Shown here one piece after another: positions 1 through 10,902 of a stretch of 64,000 nt of DNA. The translations under genes and the position numbers were made by a program. The stretch covers positions 18,166,001-18,230,000 of the forward strand of contig OY755177.1 of NCBI GenBank assembly GCA_963576735.1, written 5' to 3'. The stretch's first letter is position 1. Each line of letters opens with the position of its first letter. The notes under the pieces were generated by a model. It saw nothing but the letters and a program-made list of their open reading frames with translations, searched no databases and was not told the origin of the DNA. The stretch comes from Bedellia somnulentella (lineage: Eukaryota; Arthropoda; Insecta; Lepidoptera; Bedelliidae).

Positions 1-178
1 TCCTCAGCCACTTTTGGAAGTTGCATAGGGAATAGATGGTGAAATAAAGGTTCTTGGTGATGGGTCTCCAACCGCATCGCCCAAAATCCCTTTAAAGCCC
101 CCAATACCGTTAGTCGCTTCTTACGTACACCCACCGGAAGAAATGGGGTAGTGCTATTCTAAGCCGACACTACACAGC
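1..178 (-). repeat. Family B short retroposon, 3'-truncated at the window edge
   Basis: This is the first of about 36 copies of a roughly 245-bp repeat. I take as plus the orientation that starts GTGTAGTGTCGGCTTAGAAT and ends GTGAGTATATG followed by TATG units. This copy lies in minus orientation and is cut by the window start, so its tail is not seen. No open frame is kept between copies, so it is non-autonomous. Confidence 0.85.
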
Positions 179-1037
179 CATAGATTAGTAAAACTACCAA
201 TAAAAAAGCTTGTATCTTCTTGGCGCTTCACACGAGTGGACTTTTTCAGGGGTGTCAAGTACAATTCATATATAATTATAAACTGTTAAAATGACCATCT
301 TTGAAAATAATATGTACGCAATAAATCTTGGAATGGTAAGAAAAGTTTTTGTGAATCTCACAAGTAAATAAATCTTGTCCAAAAAGAGCTCGTAAGCACT
401 TCATATTGAATGATGGTGATATATATCACGAAATACAATATATGTTTTCCTCACACGCGTCATACTACAGGGGCGTGAAATCCATAAAAAAAAATATTGT
501 AATGTCACTTAAACCCTTTTAGCTTAGACATATTTCGTTTGTTGTAAAATTAATTTTCATCGTGGAAGTCGGAACAGCAAGTAATGAATGACTCAATTAA
601 TGTACATTTGTAGTTCTAGTAAAGTAAGAAGTCACACCCCTAAGCCGAGTTTTTAATTTTTAATAAGAGCACACAGAGTACTGAAAGCTGTTTGAGTAAC
701 ATTCATCTGGATAAGACGTCAGATCTGCCAAAGAAACGAGGTCAGGGGTCGGGAAAACTCCTGTTGTGGCATATTATCAACATGGCTCAAAAAGACACAT
801 CTCTGAGCTGTTTATGTTCGTTATATTTGCTTGAATTCAATGCATAGCATTTGAACCAACTTAAAATCAATTAGCGAAACAAATAATGCGAACACAATGA
901 GGAATTCGTATTGTAATAAAATTGGAAAAACAAATCAGAATTCAGATATGATAGGAAAGAATAGCGATTTTGTGCAAAATTATTTTAAATTTCAACATTA
1001 ATTATAATAAAAAACAGCGTTAGCTTAAAATGTCGAC
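179..1037. other. AT-rich stretch with no recognised feature
   Basis: No copy of the window's repeat families and no convincing open frame or splice pair was seen here. Confidence 0.5.
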
Positions 1038-1039
1038 AT

Positions 1040-1425
1040 GACAGCAAAATGTGTTGCCAGCAGAGACTATAATATACTTGCCAGTTACTATTTACGGCGC
1101 AAAGATGTGGCCTCTCACAATGGGCCTTTAGGAAGACTCTTGAGTCACTGGAAAAGAGCAATAGAGAAGGCTATAATGGGACAACTGGGTTACAAGGGGC
1201 TGGAACGATTCAGTCAGAACATATGAAGTCGTTAGGATACAAAGGTTCTGGAGAGCCACGTGCAGTACGAAATACTATGGGTTCTGCAACGCGGCCCGGC
1301 GACTTGGTGAAGGCCGTGGCGAGAAGATGAATGAGGACAGGACCGGTCATTGTGGACATCTTTCAGGAAGCCTATGTCCATGGTCCAGCAGTGGAAGTCT
1401 ATGTAGTTGATGATGATGTCATGTG
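1040..1425 (+). pseudogene. 3' remnant of an RTE-like LINE
   Basis: The stretch reads in broken frames as the C-terminal end of an RTE-type endonuclease/reverse transcriptase. A piece like LLSHWKRAIEKAIMGQL matches the KAQRAMERAMLG-type region of such proteins. Further on, GGCGACTTGGTGAAGG (a DLVK motif), an aggacaggaccggtcattgtgg-type block and a run ending in GATGATGATG follow in the order typical of lepidopteran RTE 3' ends. Frameshifts and stops separate the pieces, so this is a dead 5'-truncated copy. Clade assignment is from memory of family motifs. Confidence 0.6.
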
Positions 1426-1697
1426 GAAAAATTATACGGATCTCCATATAAACAGCGGTATGTAGCGAATCAATCGAACTTGTTGCATATTTTCCTTGGT
1501 AAGTAAAGAGCTAGAATGTGTCATCATGTTACAGGGCAATATACGCGCAAACTTTGTATTGTCAACGATTGCTTCTATTTAATACACTTATTTGAAGCGG
1601 CAATCGTTTCTACCTCTATTGACATTTTCACTTGATAACGTTGTAAAATGAAATAAATCCAGCGACACAGAGGCAGAATCCAGCTTTATCTGCCCCC

Positions 1698-1823
1698 GTA
1701 GCATGAGGCTTCTGAGAGCGTGTATGTCACATGAGAAATGACAAACTGACAGATTATCCATACAAAATCTGTCAGTTTCTCATTTCTCATGTGACATACA
1801 CGCTCTCAGAAGCCTCATGCTAC
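1698..1823. repeat. Near-perfect foldback (58-bp arms, 10-bp loop)
   Basis: The left arm at 1698-1755 pairs with the right arm at 1766-1823 with a single mismatch (C at 1742 against C at 1779). The outermost bases are GTAGCATGAGG and CCTCATGCTAC. No clear target duplication was found. It may be a MITE, or the snapped-back end of a larger element. Confidence 0.9.
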
Positions 1824-2310
1824 CCATGTTGGTGAGCATAACCTAAACTATAGAGCTTGTTGAATTCCCGAAAGGGAAGCGGTCTTGAGTTTAGCTGTTA
1901 TCTGCATAGATGTCGCTAGTAGTTTATATCAGTAATTGGCTTTATATAAAAAAAAATTAGCTTCATATAAAAAATAAATTAGCTAGATATAAAAAAATAT
2001 TGGCTTCATATACAATGAACTTTTAACGGTAAAGGTAATTTGAATAAACTTTGAGGCTAAGCCTGAATTGCAATTCCTGCAAGGTTCACTTAAAGCTATC
2101 AGCAATTTGAAACACTACGTTATATATTGGAACTACATTCTGGCCTATAAAGCCAAGAAGATTCCACTTATAACAGTGTTAAGCCATCTGTTGTGTTCAA
2201 GTTTTTGAAACCTTCTAAATGCAGGCACCTATACGTAACAATCACCCCAAGTTATGATACAATATTGTAGTCATACTCAGTCACTTTTGGAATTTTAATG
2301 GCGTAAAGAC
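1824..2310. other. AT-rich spacer with short direct repeats
   Basis: At 1930-2010 four loose copies of a motif like TTGGCTTCATATAAAAAAAA run in tandem (near 1937, 1962, 1980 and 2001). No gene was seen. Confidence 0.5.
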
Positions 2311-2313
2311 GTA

Positions 2314-2561
2314 GCCGTGTAGTGCCGGCTTAGAGTATCACTACCCCTTTCTAATCGAGGGTGTCGTATGAGGCGACTAAGGGTGTGGGGCTTTTTAAGT
2401 GGTTTTTGGGCGATGCGGTTGGAGACCCATCACCAACGTTACTTTATTTTTTCCATCTTCTCCCCTATTAACTTCCAAATGCGGCTGAGGAGTTTCTAGC
2501 TCTGAAGCTCTGGCTACCCCTTTTGGGATTTACGGCCGTGAGTATATGTATGTATGTATGT
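2314..2561 (+). repeat. Family B short retroposon, full length
   Basis: It runs from GTGTAGTGCCGGCTTAGA through GGTGTCGTATGAGGCGACTA to GCCGTGAGTATATG and three TATG units. It belongs to the GCCGGC/GGGTGTCGT subtype rather than the GTCGGC/GGTGTACGT subtype seen in other copies. Confidence 0.88.
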
Positions 2562-3105
2562 AAAGACAGTAAAATAATGTATAGTTTAAGAAGAGTTTCT
2601 AGCTATAATATCTGTAAATTACCTAAATAACCCCTTGTATTGTGAATGGGTATTTATTTGCAAGTCAATGTCTACTAGGTGCCTATTTTGCGTGATAACG
2701 GAATGGCCTCTTGGTTGCTGCATATTATATTGATAATTAAATACCTCGTACCATTATGTGGCACTTAATTTATAATGACACACTGTTTAGTTTTAAGAAA
2801 AAATGTAGGCAATTGGTGCCTGAAATTAATTTATTAATTATTTTTTTATTATTAAACTTCTTTTTAAATACAAATTTTCAAATGTTATCAAATGTTTTGA
2901 TATTATTGGAGCATTATATTTTAATATATTTTTTTTATTTACTATTAATATTGGGAATTTATTTGTCTATTCTAATTTTATTTTATTATAGTTTTTAATA
3001 AAATTTTTAGTTGTACCTTTAAGTTATATTGTCAATGCTGTGTGCACTGATTTTGGAATTATAACTGACCAAGACTGTAAAATGAATGTTAATGCATTTT
3101 ATGTT
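2562..3105. other. Very AT-rich stretch without gene
   Basis: An 80-codon open frame at 2756-2998 is only a by-product of the T-rich composition: it is almost all Phe, Leu and Ile. No splice context or repeat family was recognised. Confidence 0.5.
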
Positions 3106-3475
3106 ACAACCGTGATAGCCCAGTGGGTAGAACACTCGGTTATCGTGCAAACGACTAGTGTTCCAATCCTGGGTCGGGCCTACACCAATTTGTCTTTTCT
3201 AAAGACATATGTGTGGTTAATTTATCATGGTTGTTAACAGTAAGGGAAAACATCGTGAGTAAACCCACATGGCTGAGTTGTACTTAGTCATGTGACAGTG
3301 TATTCGTACAAAACGGCGATAGGCCTGCCCCCTATCACGTGAGTACACTGTCCATGCAAAACGTGGGTACTCTGAACACCAGGTGACAAAGTCACGTGAT
3401 GTTCAGAAGTATTAGTACCTCTGCCAACCCCTTCGGGGATATTCGGCGTGAACGTTTATGTTTATGTTATAATTA
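3106..3475 (+). repeat. Family A tRNA-derived SINE, subfamily 1, full length
   Basis: The 5' head has a Pol III A box (TAGCCCAGTGGG) and a B-box-like GTGTTCCAATCC, so it is tRNA-derived. The body carries the pair GAACACCAGGTGACAAAG and CACGTGATGTTCAGAAG that defines subfamily 1. The end is CGGCGTGAACGTTTATGTTTATG, an irregular TTATG tail. It makes no protein; frames crossing it are spurious. Confidence 0.9.
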
Positions 3476-3866
3476 TAATACTGTTGGTGTACCTTGAATA
3501 AATAAATAAATTTGCTGGTTAATATGTTTAAAGCAATAATTTGTTTTGGCCTTTAGGAAATAAACAACGAGTATTTGGGAATCAGTATTACAAATTATTG
3601 CTATTTTAGTTTTAATCTTTAAGCTCAATTAAACTTAGTAGTTGTATTTTTTATATAAAGGGCAGTTATTTTCTCACTGACATTATTGATTTCAATGGAA
3701 TTCCAAAACAGAAATAATGGTCCTGTTCTATTATGGATGAATGTATAGAAAAATTATTGCACTGCATGTGCTTTTGCAAAAGCTTTTTTAAAATTTTATA
3801 AAATAAGAGTTAAGTGTGTGGTCAAGCAATTACTAAGTCTTCAACTAGAATCTAAATCTCATATAA

Positions 3867-4409
3867 GGGGGCGTCCATAAATTACGTGAGGTGTTTTGTT
3901 TAATTTTTTGTCCCTCCCTCCCCCCTTGGTGAGATGTCGTGAGATTTTATTCAAACCCCTCCCCCATCCCCCAATCTCACGTGAGATTTTTGAGATTGTG
4001 GGTTTCTTACGTGTGTGTATGTACTTTTAATTTGGCCAACGTTGAGCTATTAAAAGAAGAAAAGAGCATGTATGCAGAAAAAATTTATGGATTTAAAAGA
4101 GGTTTGCAGGGTCATACACAGTGGCAATCGATAGTCTCCGCCTACACCAATGTATGTATGTATCGAGCTATTTGGTATGAAATAAATATGGTGGTTTGAT
4201 ATTACGATGACACTGAAGATTAAATCTTGAGCATGTACATACAATTTGGATTGAACGGATCAAAAAAGTATATATAATATTTTGTATCAATCAGAATAAA
4301 AATTGCGTGATATTTGTAGAGACCCCCCTCTCCCCAATGTGAGATAAGAGGAGATTTGACTCGACCCCCTCCCCCCCTAAATCACCTCACACAATTTATG
4401 GATGCCCCC
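3867..4409. mobile_element. Harbinger-like MITE with TAA target duplication
   Basis: The ends are inverted copies: GGGGGCGTCCATAAATTACG on the left and, read on the other strand, GGGGGCATCCATAAATTGTG on the right, both followed by TGAGGTG. TAA lies directly outside each end (3864-3866 and 4410-4412). A 3-bp TWA duplication is the mark of the PIF/Harbinger superfamily. The inside is C-rich pyrimidine tracts plus a nested LINE fragment and has no transposase, so the element is non-autonomous. Confidence 0.72.
4082..4165 (+). repeat. Family D LINE 3' fragment nested in the MITE
   Basis: The sequence AGAGGTTTGCAGGGTCATAC..GATAGTCTCCGCCTAC then CAATG and TATGTATGTAT is the 3' end of the family D LINE (compare the open frame at 38438-38713 on the other strand, which ends EVCQDRTKWRTIVSAYPNGN). 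Confidence 0.6.
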
Positions 4410-5357
4410 TAACTCCCATTAACTTCGCATATAAATGACATTATATTAGTGCATCTTATATTTTAACAACATAATGTAGGGAAAAGTGATGCATTGCAAA
4501 TCAATGCAATTACACATTATCACACATAACAATATTCATAATTTTAAAATTTATGTGTCGCATTATGTTTTCTTGATGATATCCTAAGTAAAAATTTAGT
4601 TAGTCAAGTCAGTTAATGAAATATAGATTTCAACAAACATTTTCACAAAATAGTAAAATTGCTTTCTATTTTAAATGTGGTGGTGATGATGGAAAGTCAG
4701 CCACTGAATGCTAGATGTGTCAAGATGCCTAGCTACATGGTATGGATGCATATATAGCAAGATATAGTCTTCTATGAACTCTAATGTAGGGGGCCCCTAA
4801 GCTTTTGTACTGTTTCAAAGGTTGACACTTGTGGCTTCTCATGAATAACAACAGCTTGAAATGTTCATGTATGTTGATCACTGGCTAACTACATGAACAC
4901 TATAAGAAGGTAAGATAATGTGAGTGTATGGTATGAACATAAAAAATATTATATATATTCCCTGTTGACCTCATCAAATTGAAGGGTGTACATGATATAA
5001 ATAAGTAAGTTTTAACTCAATGCCCTTCAAAGCAATTAATTTAAAGGAAACATGCTAACAGGTCGCTGATTAAAGTGTGCCATTATTTGCTCCAATTAAG
5101 TTTACAGGTCGATACACCAATTACAGGGTACGTCTAGTAATTAATGTGTCGTGGATGTAATCAATTTTATCGGTCGCTTTTATGACTTTTAAATAAGAGA
5201 ATAGTCCCACGGTCTTTCAAAATATGCATGGCAGAATTAAATAGCTAAGTAATACAATTTTTGAAGAAGTTCTTAAAAGTTTGACATTGGCCCTGAACAC
5301 CTCAGCTTCAATCAATAAAGTTACCTGGAATTTATTGAAGAAACAATGTTTCACTTA
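4410..5357. other. AT-rich stretch, no gene recognised
   Basis: No family A-D repeat and no convincing coding frame. If the splice donor at 5356-5357 is real, this is intron. Confidence 0.45.
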
Positions 5358-5640
5358 CCTTAGTTGGTGACTAAATTGAAAACTTAACAACACTTAATTA
5401 CTTCATACAAAGTTATTCTTCACACAATGAAAATAAGTACAATTTAACAGATAAAAACAAACTATAAAAACAATATTATGTCGACTTTCTTGAAATGAAA
5501 CGACCTAACGAAATGACAACAATTTCACAGACTGGCATGGCAGCATGGCAGGCAGAACAAGAACAGCCGATTAGAAATTGACAGTGACACTGACAGCAGA
5601 GACCACAATCTGGGTCCACAAAAATAAAGTTCACTTTGAC
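5358..5640 (-). other. Candidate 5' (non-coding) exon on the minus strand
   Basis: Read on the minus strand, the stretch ends AAG|GTAAGTG at 5358/5357, a perfect match to the splice donor consensus. The upstream part is less AT-rich than its surroundings and carries TGACAGT-type motifs common in insect promoters and 5' UTRs. No open frame was found, so it would be a non-coding first exon. The partner exon would lie below 5357 or outside the window. This is inference from one splice site. Confidence 0.25.
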
Positions 5641-5761
5641 GTTTCACTTGGAAGCTATTGGGACAGTCTAAAAACTTTTAAAGTTTAACTTTAAAGTCAG
5701 TATTGTGTTTTAGGACTTAGTTTAAAAAATCTAAAATATTTACTAAGATTTAATGTTTCTG

Positions 5762-5990
5762 AATATCACGTGTCATGAATGGCACCTGTTGTGCAGAGCA
5801 CCCACGTTTTGCTTCGACAGTGCACACACACAGAATAGGGGGCTGGCCTATCGCTATCGCCGTTTTTGTGTGAATACACTGTTTTAGTGAATCTTAATCT
5901 TACATTAATAAGCCAATCTAGTCATGAGAGTTTTCTCACGATAATTTCCGTCACCATAAATAAACTTGATTCGTCAAATATAACCCTTTC
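5762..5990 (-). repeat. Family A SINE, old diverged copy
   Basis: Recognisable blocks are ACCCACGTTTTGC, ATAGGGGGCTGGCCTATCGC, a CGTTTTTGTGTGAATACACTG piece and a decayed TTTTCTCACGAT..CGTCACC block. The tRNA head is not recognisable. Confidence 0.7.
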
Positions 5991-6750
5991 AAACATCCAT
6001 CGAAAGCTCTAATTCAGTCGGTCTAATTCTGTCAGTCTAATGTTATACTTAAATTAGTATCAACGTAACTTTACATATAACATAGAGTATGCGACTATTC
6101 GTATACATTTGAATATTCATTTCCTTCTACTCCGACATCTGGCGGCAAATATAAAAACTCTTGCTCTTAATATTCATTTCTAGAAGTTCAAACTTTAATC
6201 CAAAGGTGGCCTTACGAGTAACTTGTTTTTTGTAATTATTTTATTACACCTAACCTATGATCTTAAAATACTGATTATATTTTTAAGTACAGTCGTCGCT
6301 GTGGTTATGTTTTTTATTTAAGGTATATGCTAATGAAAATTATCTTAAAGTAAAACTGTTTTGTTTGATGTGCAATAAAGAGAAATTCCAATCCATCATA
6401 CATAATATTGTTCGTAGTCTTACGTCTTTACTTCAATCTTATTGATTTTTCTTATGATCTCTATATATAGATATATTTTGATAAGAATAACTAAACATTA
6501 GTTTGCCATAACTTAAGAAAGATTTTGAATCACTGATATCTTAATAAACATAATTATGAACGAGTGTCTCCACGAAAATTTTAAAGAAGCTGTATCACAC
6601 AAAATGTCTTATATTTTGCTTAGAAGTATTTTTTCCGTAGCAAATGATCCCAATCCTTAGTAGGTATTAAGTATATCATGAAAACTACTCAGGATGCAAA
6701 ATGTCAATTTGCTACATGATCAGTGAAATGTTTTATAATAATTATAAAAA
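5991..6750. other. AT-rich stretch, nothing recognised
   Basis: No repeat family, gene or splice pair that I can support. Confidence 0.45.
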
Positions 6751-6751
6751 T

Positions 6752-7122
6752 GACATGATAGTCCAATGGGTAGAACACTCGCCCGAAAACAGAAGGACGC
6801 GAGTTCAAATCCCGGGTAAGCCTACACCAATTTGTCTTTTCTAAAAATCATACGTGTGGTTAATTTATCATGGTTGTTAACGTTGAGGGAAAACATCGTG
6901 AGGGAACCCACATGGAACCAACCTAAGTTAAGTGTACTTAGCCATGTGTCAGTGTATTCATACAAAACGTTGATAGGCCTGCCCCCTATCACGTGAGTAC
7001 ACTGTCCAGGCAAAACGTGGGTACCTTCTCTGGACACTAGTCGGCGCTGCCATGTGAGTTCAGAAGTATTGATACCTCTGCCAACCCCTTCGGGGTAAAC
7101 GGCGTGAACGTGTGCGTGTAAG
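6752..7122 (+). repeat. Family A SINE, subfamily 2
   Basis: The head reads TGATAGTCCAATGGGTAGAAC..CCCGAAAACAGAAGG and has a B box GAGTTCAAATCC. The body has the subfamily 2 block TGGACACTAGTCGGCGCTGC and GTGAGTTCAGAAGTATTG. The tail is short and diverged (GTGAACGTGTGCGTGTAAG). Confidence 0.88.
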
Positions 7123-7535
7123 TTTGAGTTAAGACCGCTAATTGTAGATAAGCATAAAATATAAATCCTCTCTTTATCTTGCATCAAATGATTTTCAAAT
7201 TGTTATATAAACTGTTTTTCAAAGAAGTTCAATCGTCGGTCTATTCTCTAAAAACGGTCTCTTTCCGAAAACCACAAGATCGATCGTTGCGGAGATCTTT
7301 AGGAAAGCCTAAGGCGAGTAGTGGAAGTCTGTGGGCTGGGTTTGAACGGAAACATTCTATGCTGCCATTTTCACCACCTATTTCTCTCATCATCATTTTA
7401 ATAGTTCTGAGGAATGTTTAATGGTTTTGAAATTCGATCTTACTTTTCTAAGATGGTTAAGAGACAAAAGCATAGCTGGAGCGGTACGAAGGCAAAAAGA
7501 AAGGATAAACAGTTTTTCAATAAAAAGAAATAATT

Positions 7536-7801
7536 TCAAGCAAGCGCAGTATTATTTATAGTAAAAACATGATACACAATTTTTTCACCACCAAAAGACT
7601 GCGTTCTCGAGCACCATTGCTCATATTGGTCCATCAGGGTTTTGAACAGGACAAAAGACGTACTGAAAAGTAGCACTAGGATCAGAGCGCACATCGTGGG
7701 GCACAAAATGGCGGTTAGTTTGTTGATTTTTATCTCACGTCCCCTAAATGATCCAGTCTCAGAATCGATACTATCATTTTCCTTCTTTTCTTTCGTCATG
7801 C
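7536..7801 (-). CDS. Small type II membrane protein, candidate exon
   Basis: On the minus strand a good acceptor (TTTTGTTTATTTCAG) sits just before GC-ATG, so translation would start at 7799 in the second exon of a gene with a non-coding first exon. The frame gives 87 residues: a charged, acidic and basic N-terminus (about residues 1-27, MTKEKKENDSIDSETGSF..), one strong membrane segment (about 30-52, LTAILCPTMCALILVLLF), then an outer part with a single Cys. It ends in TGA at 7536. A donor such as TTTTG|GTGGTG inside the last third is possible, which would make it an internal exon. I do not recognise the family; the topology recalls the 22.4 kb gene, but residues do not clearly align. Confidence 0.4.
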
Positions 7802-7937
7802 CTGAAATAAACAAAATTATTAATCGAAACAGTTTTATTTAGCACATTCTTATTCCTTTTAATATGAAATCGAAATGTGATGGCTGAAGTTAGAGCTTTT
7901 AAATTCGTAAATGTGATTGATAATGATAATCCATACT

Positions 7938-8150
7938 TCCATACTAATATTATAAATGGGAAAGTGAGTTTGTTTGTTTGTTTGTTCCGCTTTCACGCCG
8001 TAAATACTGAACCGATTGCTTTGAAATTTTTCAGACGTGTAGTTAGAAGTCTAAATTAAATAATAGGGTACTTTTTATCCCGGAAAAAATATGTTCCCAC
8101 GGGAAATCAAAAATATTGTTTGCTTACTAAATGCATTGGAGATGGCGCTG
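7938..8150 (+). repeat. Helitron-like non-autonomous element, 5' part
   Basis: TCCATACTAATATTATAAAT followed by a GTTTGTTTGTTTGTTTG run and a CCGATTGCTTTGAAATTTTT block is the usual start of a common lepidopteran Helitron-like family. Its 3' end may be the CGCGGACGAAGTCGCGGGG hairpin at 10377-10395, which would mean that the Helitron at 9061-10045 is nested within it. Confidence 0.45.
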
Positions 8151-8596
8151 TGTATCGTTTAAAACAACGTAAAATATTGTAAACTAATATAAAAATCAAA
8201 ATTTAGAAGCTTAATGGTACGGTAATGGATCCCCGAAAATAAGGAACTCCCGAGGGATGATGTACTATTTTTTTATCGTATACATTTTTTTTTACATCTA
8301 TTTATACTGCAAACGAATATTAACATGTAAATTTAGAAGCTAAATGAAACGACGACGATTCCTTGAAACTAAGGAATCCGCAAGAGTTCTCATAGGAACA
8401 TCAAAAAACCTTAACTCATATATGGCTCAAAATATTGCAGCGATTATTTTTATCATCGATGGAATTCACATCAGACACTTTGTTAATGTTCATTTTGGAA
8501 AGATGAAGGGGTTTCATCAATTTAAATGACAAATTTGTTTATCAATAGTAAGACTAATATGAAATAAAGCGTTATAAAAATTTGACACCGCCCCAG

Positions 8597-8690
8597 TAAC
8601 GTCTCCGTGGCGTAGCGGTATAACTAACTACTATGAATATTTAATTAGAACTATTATGAATCAATCGTCCCGGGTTCGTATCTCAGGTAA
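8597..8690 (+). repeat. tRNA-headed SINE-like fragment
   Basis: CTCCGTGGCGTAGCGGTA (A box) and CCCGGGTTCGTATCTC (B box) are separated by about 40 extra bases of AT-rich insertion. No functional tRNA fold is possible. Confidence 0.45.
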
Positions 8691-9060
8691 TTCAAGCTTT
8701 TTGTAAAAAAATGTTTTGTTAGCTTAAAATAACACTATATATAATAATAACAAGCACTATCCCTTCAATTTAGCGATTATTTTGGAAGGAGATCCACCAC
8801 TAATCATCCCTATATTGCCGAATAATCGCTGCAAGCTCTCCCACTATCACCAACGGTCAGTGTAGGGGCAGCACCGGGCCGTCGCCGCAGCGCCAAACTA
8901 CTATCCGTATCTGTACTTACTAAAGATATTCTCATTTCTGAACATAAAAACTTGGTATATTTGTTTCATGATTCTTATGAACAATTAAAAAGGAATTTTT
9001 GGAACTCAACCCCTAACGGGTTGATATAGCAAATGAAAGTTAATATAGAGTTTTTTTACA

Positions 9061-9179
9061 TCTATACTTATAATAAATCTGTAGAGAGGTCAATTCTGTA
9101 CATGAAATATATTTTGAAATTAACTATCATTTGGTGATTAGGGATCGATACTGATGCCAAAAATGCAATCAGTAAAATT

Positions 9180-9229
<50 letters not shown>

Positions 9230-10045
9230 GGTTTGTATGTTCCTTATGGAAACAAAAACTACTCGACGGATTTCAACGAAACTTGGTACAATTATTCTCC
9301 ATACTCCTGGGCAGGTTTTTGTATACTTTCCAGCGGAGTAGTAAAGGGGAATTTTGGGAAATTTTGGGAAAACGAGAGAAGTTACTCCATTTTTTAAGCT
9401 TCCGTCGCGTGTGCAGCCTTAATGGTTAAACAAACATAGAAATCATGTATCACGGAAATATTCTTCATAAAATTATCTAAAAAAAATCCTTAGCAGTTTA
9501 TGTCTATCTTTTACGGTTGACTCACAATAACACGTGTAATTCCTGATAGCTTAGCAGTTCGGAACATTCTAATTGTATTTGTTTACTCTTACGTTTGTGA
9601 ACCTCTCACTCATCCTAATTTAAATAAGGTAACATTATTACCTATTCAATAAAAAAAGAATCATAGAAATCGGTAGAGAAACACCGAAATTATACATAAA
9701 ATAAGCCATCGCGCCCGTGACCAAAACCGAATCGTTACTAATTTACTTATAAAATACTAGATGGCGCCAGTAGTTGTATCCAACAACACGTAATGATTTA
9801 TTTTTTAGATTGTTATAAATACTTCATAGCGTTTTATTCCAAAGTTTGCTATTAAACGGAAATACTGAACCGTTCATTAAAGCGCATTCAAAATCACCAA
9901 ACTACACTGTTTAGGGAGTGCTATAAATTTAATAAATTGAAAACATTGCGCTGAATTTCACAATGCTTGAGCAGTGACTGAAGAAAGAAACCTCAGATAT
10001 TTAAAAAAACAACGCTACCCGTGCGAAGCTGGGACGATCCACTAG
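9061..10045 (+). mobile_element. Non-autonomous Helitron-like element
   Basis: The left end begins TC (TCTATACTTATAATAAATCT) and is preceded by A; the right end is CTAG followed by T (10042-10045, then T). This A|TC..CTAG|T context is the Helitron signature. Just inside the right end lies CCCGTGCGAAGCTGGG, a weak hairpin. The inside carries a (CTGT)n run and the block ACTACTCGACGGATTTCAAC known from this family. No Rep/helicase frame is present. Confidence 0.7.
9183..9230 (+). repeat. (CTGT)n microsatellite
   Basis: About twelve uninterrupted CTGT units inside the Helitron-like element. The 91-codon frame that crosses it (9154-9429) is a product of the repeat. Confidence 0.95.
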
Positions 10046-10133
10046 TTTTATAATAAAACTTGGTGCGATTGAATTTATGAAATCCATCTATCAATCATTC
10101 ATGAATATATGCTAACAACCATAAATTCCATAA

Positions 10134-10272
10134 AAGGGTAGCCATAGCTTCGGAGATTCTTCATCCAATTTTGGAAATATATTGATAAAAGATAGGTTAA
10201 TAAAGGTTGTTAGTGATGGGTCACAAACTGCATCGCCCAACAATCACTTAAAAAGCCTCAATGTCCTTTATG
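10134..10272 (-). repeat. Family B short retroposon, diverged and truncated
   Basis: Blocks TAAAAGGGTAGCCATAGCTTC, TAAAGGTTGTTAGTGATGGG and GCATCGCCCAACAATCACTT align with the family B middle in minus orientation. Tail and far end are lost. Confidence 0.6.
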
Positions 10273-10376
10273 TCATTTACAATGCCCGCGGGATCATAAA
10301 TATAAAAAACAGAAGTTGAGATAGTGTTTCGGTATTTTGGTATTATGTAAACTGGATGCAAAAAATGAAGTCCACG

Positions 10377-10411
10377 CGGACGAAGTCGCGGGGCAAAAAG
10401 CTATAACTAAT
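10377..10411 (+). repeat. Helitron-like 3' hairpin, decayed end
   Basis: CGCGGACGAAGTCGCG forms a hairpin and is followed by GGGCAAAAAGCTAT, where CTAG would be expected in an intact end. Possible 3' end of the element starting near 7938. Confidence 0.4.
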
Positions 10412-10436
10412 ATAATTATATTGTTATTTATTTATA

Positions 10437-10575
10437 AGCAAAACGTGGGTACCTGCTCTGGACACTAGATGGCGCTGCCATGCGAGTTCAGAAGTATTGG
10501 TACCTCTGCCAACCCCTTCGGGGATAAACGGCGTGAACGTTTATGTTATGTTATGTTTTGTTATATTATGTTATT
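10437..10575 (+). repeat. Family A SINE, subfamily 2, 5'-truncated
   Basis: It starts inside the body at GCAAAACGTGGGTACC, carries CTGGACACTAGATGGCGCTG, and ends with a well-kept run of TTATG-type units. 5' truncation with an intact tail is what target-primed reverse transcription leaves. Confidence 0.88.
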
Positions 10576-10865
10576 TATTTATATTGTTATTTATTCATGT
10601 AGGTACTACCAATTTATTCAGTCCCTATTTTAGGGTACTGATGCCTTAAGTTCTTTTTTACAAATTAACGTATCATTACTGAAATCACCCATCCGACTTA
10701 TTTGTCAACAATTTTGTATAATAGATAAGTACAATTTAGTACGATATATTTACTACTTTGTCATGCGATGGCTAAGTCCATATATTTATTTATAACAACA
10801 AATTTATGTTGCAGATTCCGAAAAAAGCTTAAAGTGGTGTCAAACGGAAACGATCATACCGTATA

Positions 10866-10902
10866 TTTCGGAAGGGGTGGCAGCGGTACTAATACTTCCA
10901 AA
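10866..10902 (-). repeat. Family A SINE fragment
   Basis: GAAGGGGTGGCAGCGGTACT and AATACTTCC match the 3' part of family A in minus orientation. It abuts the CATA tail of the next family B copy. Confidence 0.55.

Noticed and set aside
2756..2998. 80-codon frame with membrane-like stretches
   Set aside because: It consists of T-rich low-complexity sequence; hydrophobicity follows from composition.
6822..7187. 121-codon minus-strand frame
   Set aside because: Antisense of the family A SINE.
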